From positions 1 to 17,905 of the forward strand of contig CALEWF010000191.1 in the NCBI GenBank assembly GCA_937925455.1: a stretch of DNA of 17,905 nucleotides, read 5' to 3'. Both the position numbers and the translations under genes were made by a program. Shown here piece after piece: positions 7,592 to 14,797 of the stretch. The notes under the pieces are model-generated. The model saw nothing but the letters and a program-made list of their open reading frames with translations. It had not been told where the DNA came from and searched no databases. Origin of the DNA: an uncultured Flavobacteriales bacterium. GTDB taxonomy: Bacteria > Bacteroidota > Bacteroidia > CAIKAF01. The first letter of the stretch is position 1. The number at the start of each line of letters is the position of its first letter.

Positions 7592-9010
7592 ATGTTTGTA
7601 AAACAAATATATACAAGCTGCCTTTCTGAAGCATCTTATTTTATAGAATCAGAAGGTGAAGCAGCCGTAATAGACCCCATTCGGGAAAGCGATATTTATC
7701 TTGAACTTGCCAAAGAACGAGGTGCAACGATTCGGTATATTTTTGAAACCCATTTCCACGCCGATTTTATTTCTGGCCATCTAGAACTGGCTGAACGTAC
7801 CGGAGCCACGATTGTTTTTGGCCCGGAGGCGCAAACCGGATACCGATCATACATTGCCAAAGATCAGGAAGTGTTTTCGTTAGGGAAAATTACCTTGGTG
7901 GCTTTACACACCCCAGGGCACACCCCAGAATCCACTTCGTTTTTATTGAAGGACGAATATAGCAAAAACTATGCCATCTTCACGGGCGATACCCTATTTA
8001 TTGGCGATGTGGGTAGGCCGGATTTGGCAGTTAAAAGCAATCTCACCGAAAGAGATCTGGCAGGCATGTTATACAACTCCATCCATGAAAAAATCATGCC
8101 ATTAGAAGATGAAGTGTTGGTTTATCCTGGCCATGGACCAGGTTCTGCTTGTGGCAAAAACATTGGTAAAGAAACCTGGAGTACCTTAGGCCAACAACGT
8201 AAAACCAATTATGCTTTACAGCCCATTTCCAAAGAAAAATTCATAGAAATACTAACAGATGGTATTATTGCTGCTCCGGAATATTTTAGCATCGCAGCGA
8301 ATATTAATAAAAGCGGCTATTTGCCTTTAGAAAACATTATAAATAGGGCTCTTAAGCCTTTAAATTTTGACGAGCTTAAATTTTTAATTGATTCTGGCTG
8401 TCAAATCCTTGACACAAGAGATCCCAATGATTTTGAACGTGGGTTTATCGGGGGCTCAGTGAATATTGGTTTAAACGGGCAGTTTGCCATTTGGGCGGGA
8501 ACCTTACTTGATTATTTTATCCCTACCGTACTGGTTTGTGACCACAGCAAAGAACGTGAAGCCATGATTCGTTTAGCAAGGGTTGGATTTGAAAATGTAG
8601 TTGGATATTTAGAAGGAGGATTTGACGCTTGGAAAAATGCCGGTGGCCATATTCAAAGTATTGCTTCTACAGACCCGTCTGATATGAAAGGGTATCTTGA
8701 CCAGCAATACGAAATACTGGATGTGCGCAAACCCGGTGAATTTGAAGCAGGGCATGTTAAAGGCGCTACAAATATTCATCTGCAAATCCTGGAAAAAGAA
8801 ATAAACCGGTTAGATAAAAACAAAAATTATTTAGTGCATTGTGCTGGGGGATACCGTTCAATGATTGCTTGTTCTATTATGAAAAAGCACGGTTTTAGAA
8901 ACATCATAAACATCTACCGCGGGTTTAACGGGATTCAGGAATCTGCCGGTGTTGAATTGGAAGCCGGAACTTGTGAAACAACACGAATAATGCAAAAACT
9001 ACAGGCATGA
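7592..9010 (+). CDS. Persulfide dioxygenase-rhodanese fusion (CstB/ETHE1-like)
   Basis: This protein (472 aa from the ATG at 7592) should oxidise glutathione- or other low-molecular-weight persulfide to sulfite with a mononuclear Fe(II) centre and pass sulfane sulfur to a rhodanese site, detoxifying sulfide in the cytoplasm. The N-terminal metallo-beta-lactamase fold (1-235) shows His54 and His56 in THFHADF, His110 in HTPGHTPE, Asp133 in FTGDTLF and His181 in YPGHGPG. Phe59 replaces the second histidine of classic HxHxDH, as I recall for CstB-type enzymes. A first rhodanese-like domain (about 260-350) has no active-site cysteine at the expected place: the loop reads CDHSKER, and Asp aligns with Cys by spacing to Arg. 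The second rhodanese (about 370-460) has an intact CAGGYR loop with Cys417. The family normally begins MFVKQxYT, which fits the chosen start. The last four bases overlap the next gene's ATG, so they are cotranscribed. Confidence 0.9.
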   Translation: MFVKQIYTSCLSEASYFIESEGEAAVIDPIRESDIYLELAKERGATIRYIFETHFHADFISGHLELAERTGATIVFGPEAQTGYRSYIAKDQEVFSLGKITLVALHTPGHTPESTSFLLKDEYSKNYAIFTGDTLFIGDVGRPDLAVKSNLTERDLAGMLYNSIHEKIMPLEDEVLVYPGHGPGSACGKNIGKETWSTLGQQRKTNYALQPISKEKFIEILTDGIIAAPEYFSIAANINKSGYLPLENIINRALKPLNFDELKFLIDSGCQILDTRDPNDFERGFIGGSVNIGLNGQFAIWAGTLLDYFIPTVLVCDHSKEREAMIRLARVGFENVVGYLEGGFDAWKNAGGHIQSIASTDPSDMKGYLDQQYEILDVRKPGEFEAGHVKGATNIHLQILEKEINRLDKNKNYLVHCAGGYRSMIACSIMKKHGFRNIINIYRGFNGIQESAGVELEAGTCETTRIMQKLQA

Positions 9011-9237
9011 AAACAAATAAAAAACAACTGATATTTTATTTCCTAGGGGGCATGATAGGTGCTATGGGTGGATATTTATATTGGAAACTCATAGGGTGTA
9101 AAGGCGGAAGCTGCCCCATTTGGTCAAGCCCTTGGAAGAGTACGCTGGCCGGATTAATATTGGGTGCCTTAGGCGGTGGTTCGCTTTATGATTTAATTGA
9201 TTACGTACAAAAGAAAAAACAACATCCTACTCCATAA
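9007..9237 (+). CDS. Small two-helix membrane protein resembling DUF6132
   Basis: This 76-aa protein has two likely membrane helices (about 8-27 and 46-61), each rich in Gly. Between them is a short loop with Cys31 and Cys36 in GCKGGSCPI followed by SSPW. The Cys-x4-Cys-Pro loop with a nearby SxPW/Y motif is what I associate with the DUF6132 family of Bacteroidota; this is from memory. No biochemical role is known to me. Its start overlaps the stop of the persulfide dioxygenase gene (ATGA at 9007-9010), indicating translational coupling. The paired cysteines next to a persulfide enzyme suggest a redox or sulfur-relay role at the membrane, but that is inference. The C-terminal tail is basic (KKKQ), consistent with both termini facing the cytoplasm. 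Confidence 0.75.
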   Translation: MKTNKKQLIFYFLGGMIGAMGGYLYWKLIGCKGGSCPIWSSPWKSTLAGLILGALGGGSLYDLIDYVQKKKQHPTP

Positions 9238-9244
9238 TAGTTCC

Positions 9245-11284
9245 GTGGAAAAAATAAAAAGAACTCCAAACAGGCTGATCCATGCATCCAGCCCGTACCT
9301 TTTACAACATGCTTACAATCCGGTTGATTGGTTTGCTTGGGGAGAAGAAGCATTAGAAAAAGCGAAAAGAGAAGACAAACTGTTAATTGTCAGTATTGGA
9401 TACTCTGCTTGCCATTGGTGCCATGTGATGGAACGGGAATCATTTGAAAATGAAGAAGTGGCTCATTTAATGAACCGTTATTTTGTTTCGATAAAAGTGG
9501 ACCGGGAAGAGCGGCCAGACCTTGATCACCTGTACATGAATGCTGCCATGATTGTTTCGCAGCGGGGCGGGTGGCCGCTTAATGCTATTGCTCTTCCAGA
9601 TGGTAAACCTGTTTTTGCCGGCACATACTTTAGAAAAGAACAATGGATGCATATCCTAAATCATTTTGCCCGGCTTTATAAAGAGAATAAAGAGGATTTG
9701 ATTGAAATTGCCCATCGCATCAATAAAGGTATCTATCAATATGACGAAGCTGTATTAAGCGGAAACACAGAGCACTCATTTAAAACTGAAGATTACAAAA
9801 GTGCCGTGAACAAAACGCTACAACAAATTGATTTCTTGGAAGGTGGGATGGATAAATCGCCGAAATTCCCCATGCCGGTAATTTTTAAATTCTTGTTACA
9901 GGCCGCTTTTTTAAATAAAAACGATAAAGCAAAAAAAGCTGTAACAATTACGCTTACCAGAATGTATCAAGGTGGGATTTTCGACCAAGTAGGTGGCGGT
10001 TTTGCCCGATATTCAACCGATGAGCACTGGCTGGTTCCACACTTTGAAAAAATGTTGTACGATAATGCCCAGCTTGTAAGTTTGTATGCCGAAGCATGGG
10101 CTTTTACTAAAAAGCCTCTTTACAAGCACTGTATAAACCAAACTATTTCCTTTGTAGAACGAGAATTAAAAAGTAATTCTGGAGGTTATTATTCAGCACT
10201 GGATGCTGACAGCGAAGGAGAAGAGGGGAAGTTTTATGTTTGGTCATATCAGGAAATTGAATCGCTTTTAGGGAAAGATTTTCCCTGGTTTTGTGCCTAT
10301 TATGGGGTAGAACCCTACGGTAATTGGGAAGGAAAAAACATCCTTCATGTACAGGCCGAAAACGATATCGGTTTTGCCAACGAATGGGGATTTACTCCGG
10401 AAGAATTTGCTAAAAAAAAAGAACATTGCCTCAATATTTTACTAAAAGCACGGGAAAAACGGATTAGGCCATCGCTGGACCACAAAATTCTAACCGGTTG
10501 GAATGCTTTGTTACTACGCGGGTATGCTGATGCAGCTAGATACATAAAAGATGAAAAATATACTCGGCTTGCAATTTCGTTAGCCGAATTTTTAAATACC
10601 CGTGCCATCCATGAAAACAAAGTAAAGCGACTGCTACACGAATCTAAATTTTTTCCTGGTTATCTGGATGATTATGCAGCATTGTCCGATGGTTTTTTAG
10701 CTACTTACCAGCTAACCGGCAACGAATATTGGCTTCTCCGTGCTTATGATATTGTGTCTTGGGCCGTAAATGATTTTTTTGATGCAGAATCTGGATTTTT
10801 CTTTTTTACTCCGGAATATGCAGAAAAGCTACCAAACCGGCTAAAAGAACTTTCTGACAATGTAATTCCAGCTTCAAACAGCATGATAGCTCATCTTTTA
10901 TATGACCTAGGGTGTTATTGGGGAAACGCTGAATGGATAGAACGGGCAAAAAAAATGCTTCAGCATATTTTAAATGGAGCTTCAAGCCAGTGGCCCTACC
11001 ATGCAAATTGGGCCATGTTGTTGGGCAAAATCACGCATGGTAATGTTCAACTCATAATATCCGGACGAAACGGACAAGATGCTTTTAATTCCTTTAATAG
11101 CCTATACCAGCCCTTGATATTGCCGGGATTGGTTACACATGCAGAATCTGCCATCCCATCATTTAAAAATAGGTTTACAAATGAACAAGAAACAGTGTTT
11201 TATATTTGTCAGGGCGAACAATGTGGGCTACCGATTTACACTGCTAATGAAGCACTTTTACAAATCAGTAACTTGATAAAATAG
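9245..11284 (+). CDS. Thioredoxin-fold DUF255 protein of the YyaL/SSP411 (SPATA20) family
   Basis: This cytoplasmic protein (679 aa) joins an N-terminal thioredoxin-like domain (about 1-165) to a six-hairpin (alpha/alpha) barrel (about 190-610). Family signatures are NRLIHASSPYLLQHA at the start, the CHWC redox motif with Cys56 and Cys59 in SACHWCHVM, the PHFEKMLYDNAQ segment, and LDADSEGEEGKFYVW. Length is normal for the family. Members are widespread from bacteria to mammals, but a substrate has not been firmly assigned. I choose the GTG at 9245 because it lies 7 nt after the previous stop and places the conserved NRLIHxxSPYL close to the N-terminus. An in-frame TTG at 9197 would add 16 atypical residues and overlap the preceding gene by 41 nt. 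Position inside the persulfide operon hints at a thiol-related job, which is inference. Confidence 0.9.
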   Translation: MEKIKRTPNRLIHASSPYLLQHAYNPVDWFAWGEEALEKAKREDKLLIVSIGYSACHWCHVMERESFENEEVAHLMNRYFVSIKVDREERPDLDHLYMNAAMIVSQRGGWPLNAIALPDGKPVFAGTYFRKEQWMHILNHFARLYKENKEDLIEIAHRINKGIYQYDEAVLSGNTEHSFKTEDYKSAVNKTLQQIDFLEGGMDKSPKFPMPVIFKFLLQAAFLNKNDKAKKAVTITLTRMYQGGIFDQVGGGFARYSTDEHWLVPHFEKMLYDNAQLVSLYAEAWAFTKKPLYKHCINQTISFVERELKSNSGGYYSALDADSEGEEGKFYVWSYQEIESLLGKDFPWFCAYYGVEPYGNWEGKNILHVQAENDIGFANEWGFTPEEFAKKKEHCLNILLKAREKRIRPSLDHKILTGWNALLLRGYADAARYIKDEKYTRLAISLAEFLNTRAIHENKVKRLLHESKFFPGYLDDYAALSDGFLATYQLTGNEYWLLRAYDIVSWAVNDFFDAESGFFFFTPEYAEKLPNRLKELSDNVIPASNSMIAHLLYDLGCYWGNAEWIERAKKMLQHILNGASSQWPYHANWAMLLGKITHGNVQLIISGRNGQDAFNSFNSLYQPLILPGLVTHAESAIPSFKNRFTNEQETVFYICQGEQCGLPIYTANEALLQISNLIK

Positions 11285-11296
11285 CAGCCACTAACC

Positions 11297-12022
11297 ATGA
11301 ATAAACCCTGGTACAAAGAATGGTTTAATTCTCCTTATTACCATTTGCTATACAGACATCGGGACAATAAAGAGGCTAAACTTTTTCTTGATAATCTTAC
11401 AAAGGCGCTTCATCTTACATCAGCACATCATATTTTAGATTTAGCCTGTGGACGGGGAAGACACTCCATCTATTTAAACAGCCTTGGGCTTGAAGTTACC
11501 GGTGTTGACTTATCAGAAGCAAATATCCGTTACGCAAGCCAATTTCAAAACAAACGCCTGCATTTTGTAATTCACAACATGAAAGAAGTGTATAAACCAC
11601 AAGCTTTTGATGTAATATTAAACCTATTTACCAGTTTCGGATATTTTGATACTGACGAAGAGAACCAACAAGTAATTTCTGCCGTATATTTCATGCTAAA
11701 GCCTGGCGGGTTGTTTGTATTAGATTATTTAAATCCCCAATCCATTAAATTCGATGAAGGAATAAAAGAACTTGAAATAGATGGTGTGCTATTTCGAGTT
11801 ACAAAGAATCTTGTAAAAGACTTAATCATCAAAGAAATTGAAGTAATTGACGGAAAAAATCACTATTTCTACCATGAAAAAGTAAAATGCTACACGGCCA
11901 ACCATCTTTGTAAAATGATAGAAAATGCGGGAATGAAGGTTTTGCAGCTATATGGCAATTACCAATTAGCTACCTTTAACCCCGCTCACTCAGATAGAAT
12001 AATTATTGTTTCAACCCGATGA
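11297..12022 (+). CDS. Class I SAM-dependent methyltransferase
   Basis: This 241-aa protein has a Rossmann-type methyltransferase fold. Motif I is LDLACGRGRHS (47-57), with the SAM-ribose acidic residue Asp71 in VTGVDLSE. LNLFTSFGYF follows as motif II, with LKPGGLFVLDYLNP as motif III. The N-terminus WYKEWFNSPYYHLLYRHRD is characteristic of a common Bacteroidota family of about 240 aa annotated only as methyltransferase; the substrate cannot be deduced. It starts 12 nt after the stop of the DUF255 gene and ends inside the start of the transporter gene (ATGA), so it belongs to the same operon. It is not a cyclopropane-fatty-acid-type enzyme, because it is too short and lacks that family's motifs. 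Confidence 0.88.
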   Translation: MNKPWYKEWFNSPYYHLLYRHRDNKEAKLFLDNLTKALHLTSAHHILDLACGRGRHSIYLNSLGLEVTGVDLSEANIRYASQFQNKRLHFVIHNMKEVYKPQAFDVILNLFTSFGYFDTDEENQQVISAVYFMLKPGGLFVLDYLNPQSIKFDEGIKELEIDGVLFRVTKNLVKDLIIKEIEVIDGKNHYFYHEKVKCYTANHLCKMIENAGMKVLQLYGNYQLATFNPAHSDRIIIVSTR

Positions 12023-12750
12023 TGTACGAATATCTACTGGCTGTTTTGTTTTTAATCTTAGTTGTATTACTGAGTGGTGGCATGATGTGGTGGATACGTA
12101 TTACCCAAAAACAACTAAAATTGCTCCTGTCTTTTAGTGCAGCCTACCTGCTTTCCATTACATTTTCTACGATACTTCCTGAAGTTTTTAAACACGGTAA
12201 CAATGTAAAACATCATTCCATAATAATTCTTGGAGGTTTTTTTCTCCAAATTATCTTGGAAGTATTTTCTCATGGAATAGAGCATGGACACTACCATATA
12301 CATTCTGAAAAATCAGCTGTAAGTTATGTTTTACCTCTATCCTTCAGTCTTTATCTCCATTCGTTCATAGAAGGGTTACCCTTACACGGTACCAATCCCT
12401 TTGACAATCTTGTATATTGGGGAATCATTTTACATAATATACCCATTGCTTTTGCTTATGTAACGCTGATGTTGGGTTTAGGTGTTTCAAAAAAATTATC
12501 CTGGATTTTTCTTGGCATATTCTCTATAACTACACCCATGGGCTGGCTTGCAGCCTCTTTTCTTTCAAATTTTGATAGCATTCTTAACATTCATGGTTGG
12601 GCATTATCCATTTCGGTAGGCATCTTTCTTCATATTTCCACCACCATTATCTTTGAAACCACCGAAAACCACCGATACAACCTACAAAAACTTATTACCA
12701 TTCTTTTAGGGTTTGTGCTTGGATTGCTACCCATGATGATTTACCCATAA
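12019..12750 (+). CDS. ZIP-family divalent metal transporter
   Basis: This inner-membrane protein (243 aa) has about seven to eight hydrophobic segments and should move Zn(II), Fe(II) or a similar ion into the cytoplasm. The ZIP signature in the fourth helix reads LHSFIEGLP (His114, Glu118). The fifth helix reads LHNIPIAFAY (His139), where many ZIPs have HEIPxE, so one metal site is altered. A histidine-rich loop HGIEHGHYHIH (85-95) precedes them, as is usual for this family. The start is ATGATG at 12019, giving the same 4-nt overlap with the upstream stop that couples the first two genes of the operon; initiation at the second ATG (12022) is equally possible. As the last gene of a persulfide dioxygenase operon it might supply iron to that enzyme, but nothing in the sequence proves the ion. 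Confidence 0.85.
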   Translation: MMYEYLLAVLFLILVVLLSGGMMWWIRITQKQLKLLLSFSAAYLLSITFSTILPEVFKHGNNVKHHSIIILGGFFLQIILEVFSHGIEHGHYHIHSEKSAVSYVLPLSFSLYLHSFIEGLPLHGTNPFDNLVYWGIILHNIPIAFAYVTLMLGLGVSKKLSWIFLGIFSITTPMGWLAASFLSNFDSILNIHGWALSISVGIFLHISTTIIFETTENHRYNLQKLITILLGFVLGLLPMMIYP

Positions 12751-12762
12751 AGGGTTTTTTTT
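12743..12762 (+). terminator. Weak terminator at the end of the persulfide operon
   Basis: ACCC (12743-12746) can pair with GGGT (12752-12755) around the stop codon, and an 8-nt T run follows (12755-12762). The stem is only 4 bp, so this is a weak candidate. Confidence 0.4.
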
Positions 12763-12784
12763 ACCCAAAATTGTCAATAGGTAA

Positions 12785-12962
12785 TGATAACAGGCTGCTT
12801 AAGCGGCTGTCCGTTGCAAGTCCTCGGGGCTCAGCCACACATTGCATCGGGGTAGCGGTGTCTTCGTGCCCTCAGCCCCGCTACCCCGTGCACTGTGGGC
12901 TTCGCCCCTGCGGGCTTTCCACTTCCATCCGCAGCAGTCGGCCCCGCAGGGGCGGATGATTT
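12785..12962. repeat. GC-rich, strongly self-complementary intergenic island
   Basis: This block is conspicuously richer in G+C than everything around it and carries two long stems. CGGGGTAGCGG at 12848-12858 pairs perfectly with 12878-12888 over a 19-nt loop. A 12-bp perfect stem joins 12903-12914 (CGCCCCTGCGGG) to 12943-12954. Inside are a short GGGC/GCCC hairpin with a TTC loop (12897-12907) and alternative pairings (CTGCGG with CCGCAG; CATCCGC with GCGGATG). Open frames across it have no recognisable protein and mutually overlap, so I treat it as non-coding. Similar phrases (GCGGGCTTTCC, CATCCGC) occur, from memory, as dispersed repeats in Bacteroidota genomes, so a mobile or REP-like repeat is more likely than a riboswitch. 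Confidence 0.6.
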
Positions 12963-13139
12963 GAAAATGAATTAATGGGAAGATAAGATGATGCGTTGTA
13001 TTCACAATTGAACATTGGTGCTATCTGTGAATCCACCCCTACAAAGCGGACAAACACTCGGTAGCTCCACTGGATAAATATGAATGTAATATTCTAATGA
13101 CGTTTTGGGTTAATTTTTATTAACATCCATTGATTACAG
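12963..13139. other. AT-rich spacer before the sterol-reductase-like gene
   Basis: I see no gene, RNA or clear repeat between the GC island and the promoter region of the next gene. No tRNA fold could be drawn from the sequence around 13015-13075, which superficially looked tRNA-like. Confidence 0.5.
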
Positions 13140-13163
13140 AAAAAGGGGCATTGAACCCTTTTT
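13140..13163. promoter_or_regulatory. Inverted repeat abutting the promoter of the DHCR24-like gene
   Basis: AAAAAGGG (13140-13147) and CCCTTTTT (13156-13163) form a perfect 8-bp inverted repeat with an 8-nt spacer, ending 1 nt before the -7 element at 13165. It could be an operator for a dimeric regulator. With its T run it could instead be a terminator that insulates the gene from upstream transcription. The two readings cannot be separated by sequence alone. Confidence 0.5.
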
Positions 13164-13164
13164 G

Positions 13165-13172
13165 TATTTTTG
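13165..13172 (+). promoter_or_regulatory. Bacteroidota -7 promoter element of the DHCR24-like gene
   Basis: TATTTTTG followed by CGG is an exact TAnnTTTG match, 26 nt before the ATG at 13199, leaving a short A/T-rich leader typical of the phylum. No well-spaced TTG -33 element is evident; the inverted repeat occupies the adjacent upstream bases. Confidence 0.6.
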
Positions 13173-13198
13173 CGGTAAATAAAATATAACAAAATAAT

Positions 13199-14797
13199 AT
13201 GAATCCATCTGGCAATGAATTTAAGCCCACCACATTCTTCGAATATATTTTAACCTATCATCGAGGAACTTTTGCAACTATTTTTTTAATTCCACTGAGT
13301 GTTACCTATGGATTTTTTGAAAAGATTACTAATAAGTTAAAATTTTTATTTTACAGTGCACCCAAGGCACACAACAAGAAAGTTCAAAAAATTCAAGAAC
13401 AAATTAAGATATGGGCACAAAGCGGGTCTAATCAAAAACTTTGTACAGCCCGCAGTGGATGGAAAACCATGAGCGAATTGGTTCCGGCTTATAAGAAAAC
13501 TTCTCATTTAATTCAGTTGAATTTAGTTGATATATTAGGTATAGATGAGCAAAAGCAAACCGTAAAGGTGGAACCGTTAGTAAATATGGGGCAAATAAGC
13601 CGATATTTATTAAAACGCGGTTGGACCTTGCCGGTAATCCCTGAATTGGATGATTTAACCGTAGGAGGGTTGATTATGGGATTTGGTGTAGAAGGTAGTA
13701 GTCATAAGTATGGATTGTTTCAATACATTGTAGTATCCATGGATATAGCTACTGCCGATGGAAATATCATTCATTGTTCTGCAAATGAAAATGCTGAATT
13801 ATTTTACTCTATTCCCTGGTCGCATGGAACGTTGGGTTTTTTGGTGATGGCCGAATTGAAAATTATTCCGGCTACACCGTTTGTAAAGTTGCATTATCAA
13901 CCATTAGTTGGTAAAGAGAACATCTTTGAAGCCTTTGAAAATGCCAGCCGAAATACCACAGAAAATGATTTTGTGGAAATGTTGATGTATTCCAGAGAAA
14001 AAGCCGTGTTAATGACCGGAAAAAGAGTGAATAAAACAGATACTGATGGAAAGGTAAATAAAATAGGTAACTACTATAAACCCTGGTTTTATAAGCATGT
14101 TGAAACATACTTACACAAAAATAAAAGTGGAGTAGAATATATTCCGTTAATCCATTATTATCACCGGCATACGCGGAGCTTATTCTGGGAAATGAGTGAA
14201 ATTATTCCTTTTGGTAATAAACCCTTGTTTCGCTGGTTGCTTGGATGGGCATTACCACCGCGATTGGCTTTACTAAAATATTTTGAATCAGATACCACCC
14301 GAAGGCTTCGTGAAAAATATCACATGGTGCAAGATATGTTGATGCCAATAAGTTTATTAAATGAGTCGCTGGATTATTTTGATGAGCATATAAAAATTTA
14401 TCCGTTATGGGTATGCCCAATGCTGGTAAAACAATCGCCTGAAAATATTGGAATGATTAAACCATACCAAAAGCCTGATGGAAGCCTGGATGAGTTGTTT
14501 GTAGATATTGGTGCTTATGGTACATCAGCCAAGCCCGGATTTGATGGAATAGAAGAATTAAAAAAACTGGAACAATTTGTAATCAACCATCATGGGTATC
14601 AGGCAATGTATGCCCGAACTACAATGACCAAGCAAGACTTTAGAAAAATGTTTGACCATACGGTGTATGATAAATTGCGTAGAGAAATTCCGTTAACAGA
14701 AAAGGCATTCCCAGAAATATTCGATAAACTAGGTGGAAGAGCTAGAATTTCGCCGGCTGAGTATAAAAAAATGAAGGCTACGGAGCAATCAGCTTAA
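13199..14797 (+). CDS. Delta(24)-sterol reductase-like FAD-dependent oxidoreductase (DHCR24/seladin-1 family)
   Basis: This 532-aa flavoprotein should reduce an isolated carbon-carbon double bond in a lipid, in eukaryotes the C24-C25 bond of a sterol side chain. Residues 23-40 form a hydrophobic anchor, as in the human enzyme. The VAO/PCMH-type FAD domain (about 75-235) includes WTLPVIPELDDLTVGGLIMG (142-161), GSSHKYGLF (166-174) and HGTLGFLV. The C-terminal half has IGNYYKPWF, YIPL, HYYHRHTRS, IIPFGN and VQDML, all of which I recall nearly unchanged in human DHCR24, in the same order and at similar spacing. Length is close to the 516 aa of the human protein. The gene has its own promoter and no sterol-biosynthesis gene beside it. 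Bacterial relatives acting on other lipids (for example reduction of 10-methylene fatty acids) are known, but their cyclopropane-synthase-like partner is absent here. Its 3' end overlaps the convergent response regulator gene by 20 nt. Confidence 0.88.
   Translation: MNPSGNEFKPTTFFEYILTYHRGTFATIFLIPLSVTYGFFEKITNKLKFLFYSAPKAHNKKVQKIQEQIKIWAQSGSNQKLCTARSGWKTMSELVPAYKKTSHLIQLNLVDILGIDEQKQTVKVEPLVNMGQISRYLLKRGWTLPVIPELDDLTVGGLIMGFGVEGSSHKYGLFQYIVVSMDIATADGNIIHCSANENAELFYSIPWSHGTLGFLVMAELKIIPATPFVKLHYQPLVGKENIFEAFENASRNTTENDFVEMLMYSREKAVLMTGKRVNKTDTDGKVNKIGNYYKPWFYKHVETYLHKNKSGVEYIPLIHYYHRHTRSLFWEMSEIIPFGNKPLFRWLLGWALPPRLALLKYFESDTTRRLREKYHMVQDMLMPISLLNESLDYFDEHIKIYPLWVCPMLVKQSPENIGMIKPYQKPDGSLDELFVDIGAYGTSAKPGFDGIEELKKLEQFVINHHGYQAMYARTTMTKQDFRKMFDHTVYDKLRREIPLTEKAFPEIFDKLGGRARISPAEYKKMKATEQSA

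Noticed and set aside
9197..9244. TTG at 9197 as the start of the DUF255 gene.
   Set aside because: It would overlap the upstream gene by 41 nt and add an atypical basic stretch; GTG at 9245 fits the conserved N-terminus and operon spacing.
11297..12022. The methyltransferase as partner of the DHCR24-like enzyme in making 10-methyl fatty acids.
   Set aside because: It is far shorter than cyclopropane-synthase-type enzymes, lacks their motifs and belongs to a different operon separated by the GC island.
12771..13005. Opposed small open frames across the GC-rich island (12771-12959 plus, 12799-13005 minus).
   Set aside because: They overlap each other on opposite strands, have no recognisable domain and exist because GC-rich sequence has few stops; the hairpins explain the region better.
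13010..13080. A possible tRNA or tRNA-like fold around the Cys/Gly-rich-looking bases of the intergenic region.
   Set aside because: No acceptor stem, T-loop consensus or anticodon arm could be assembled.
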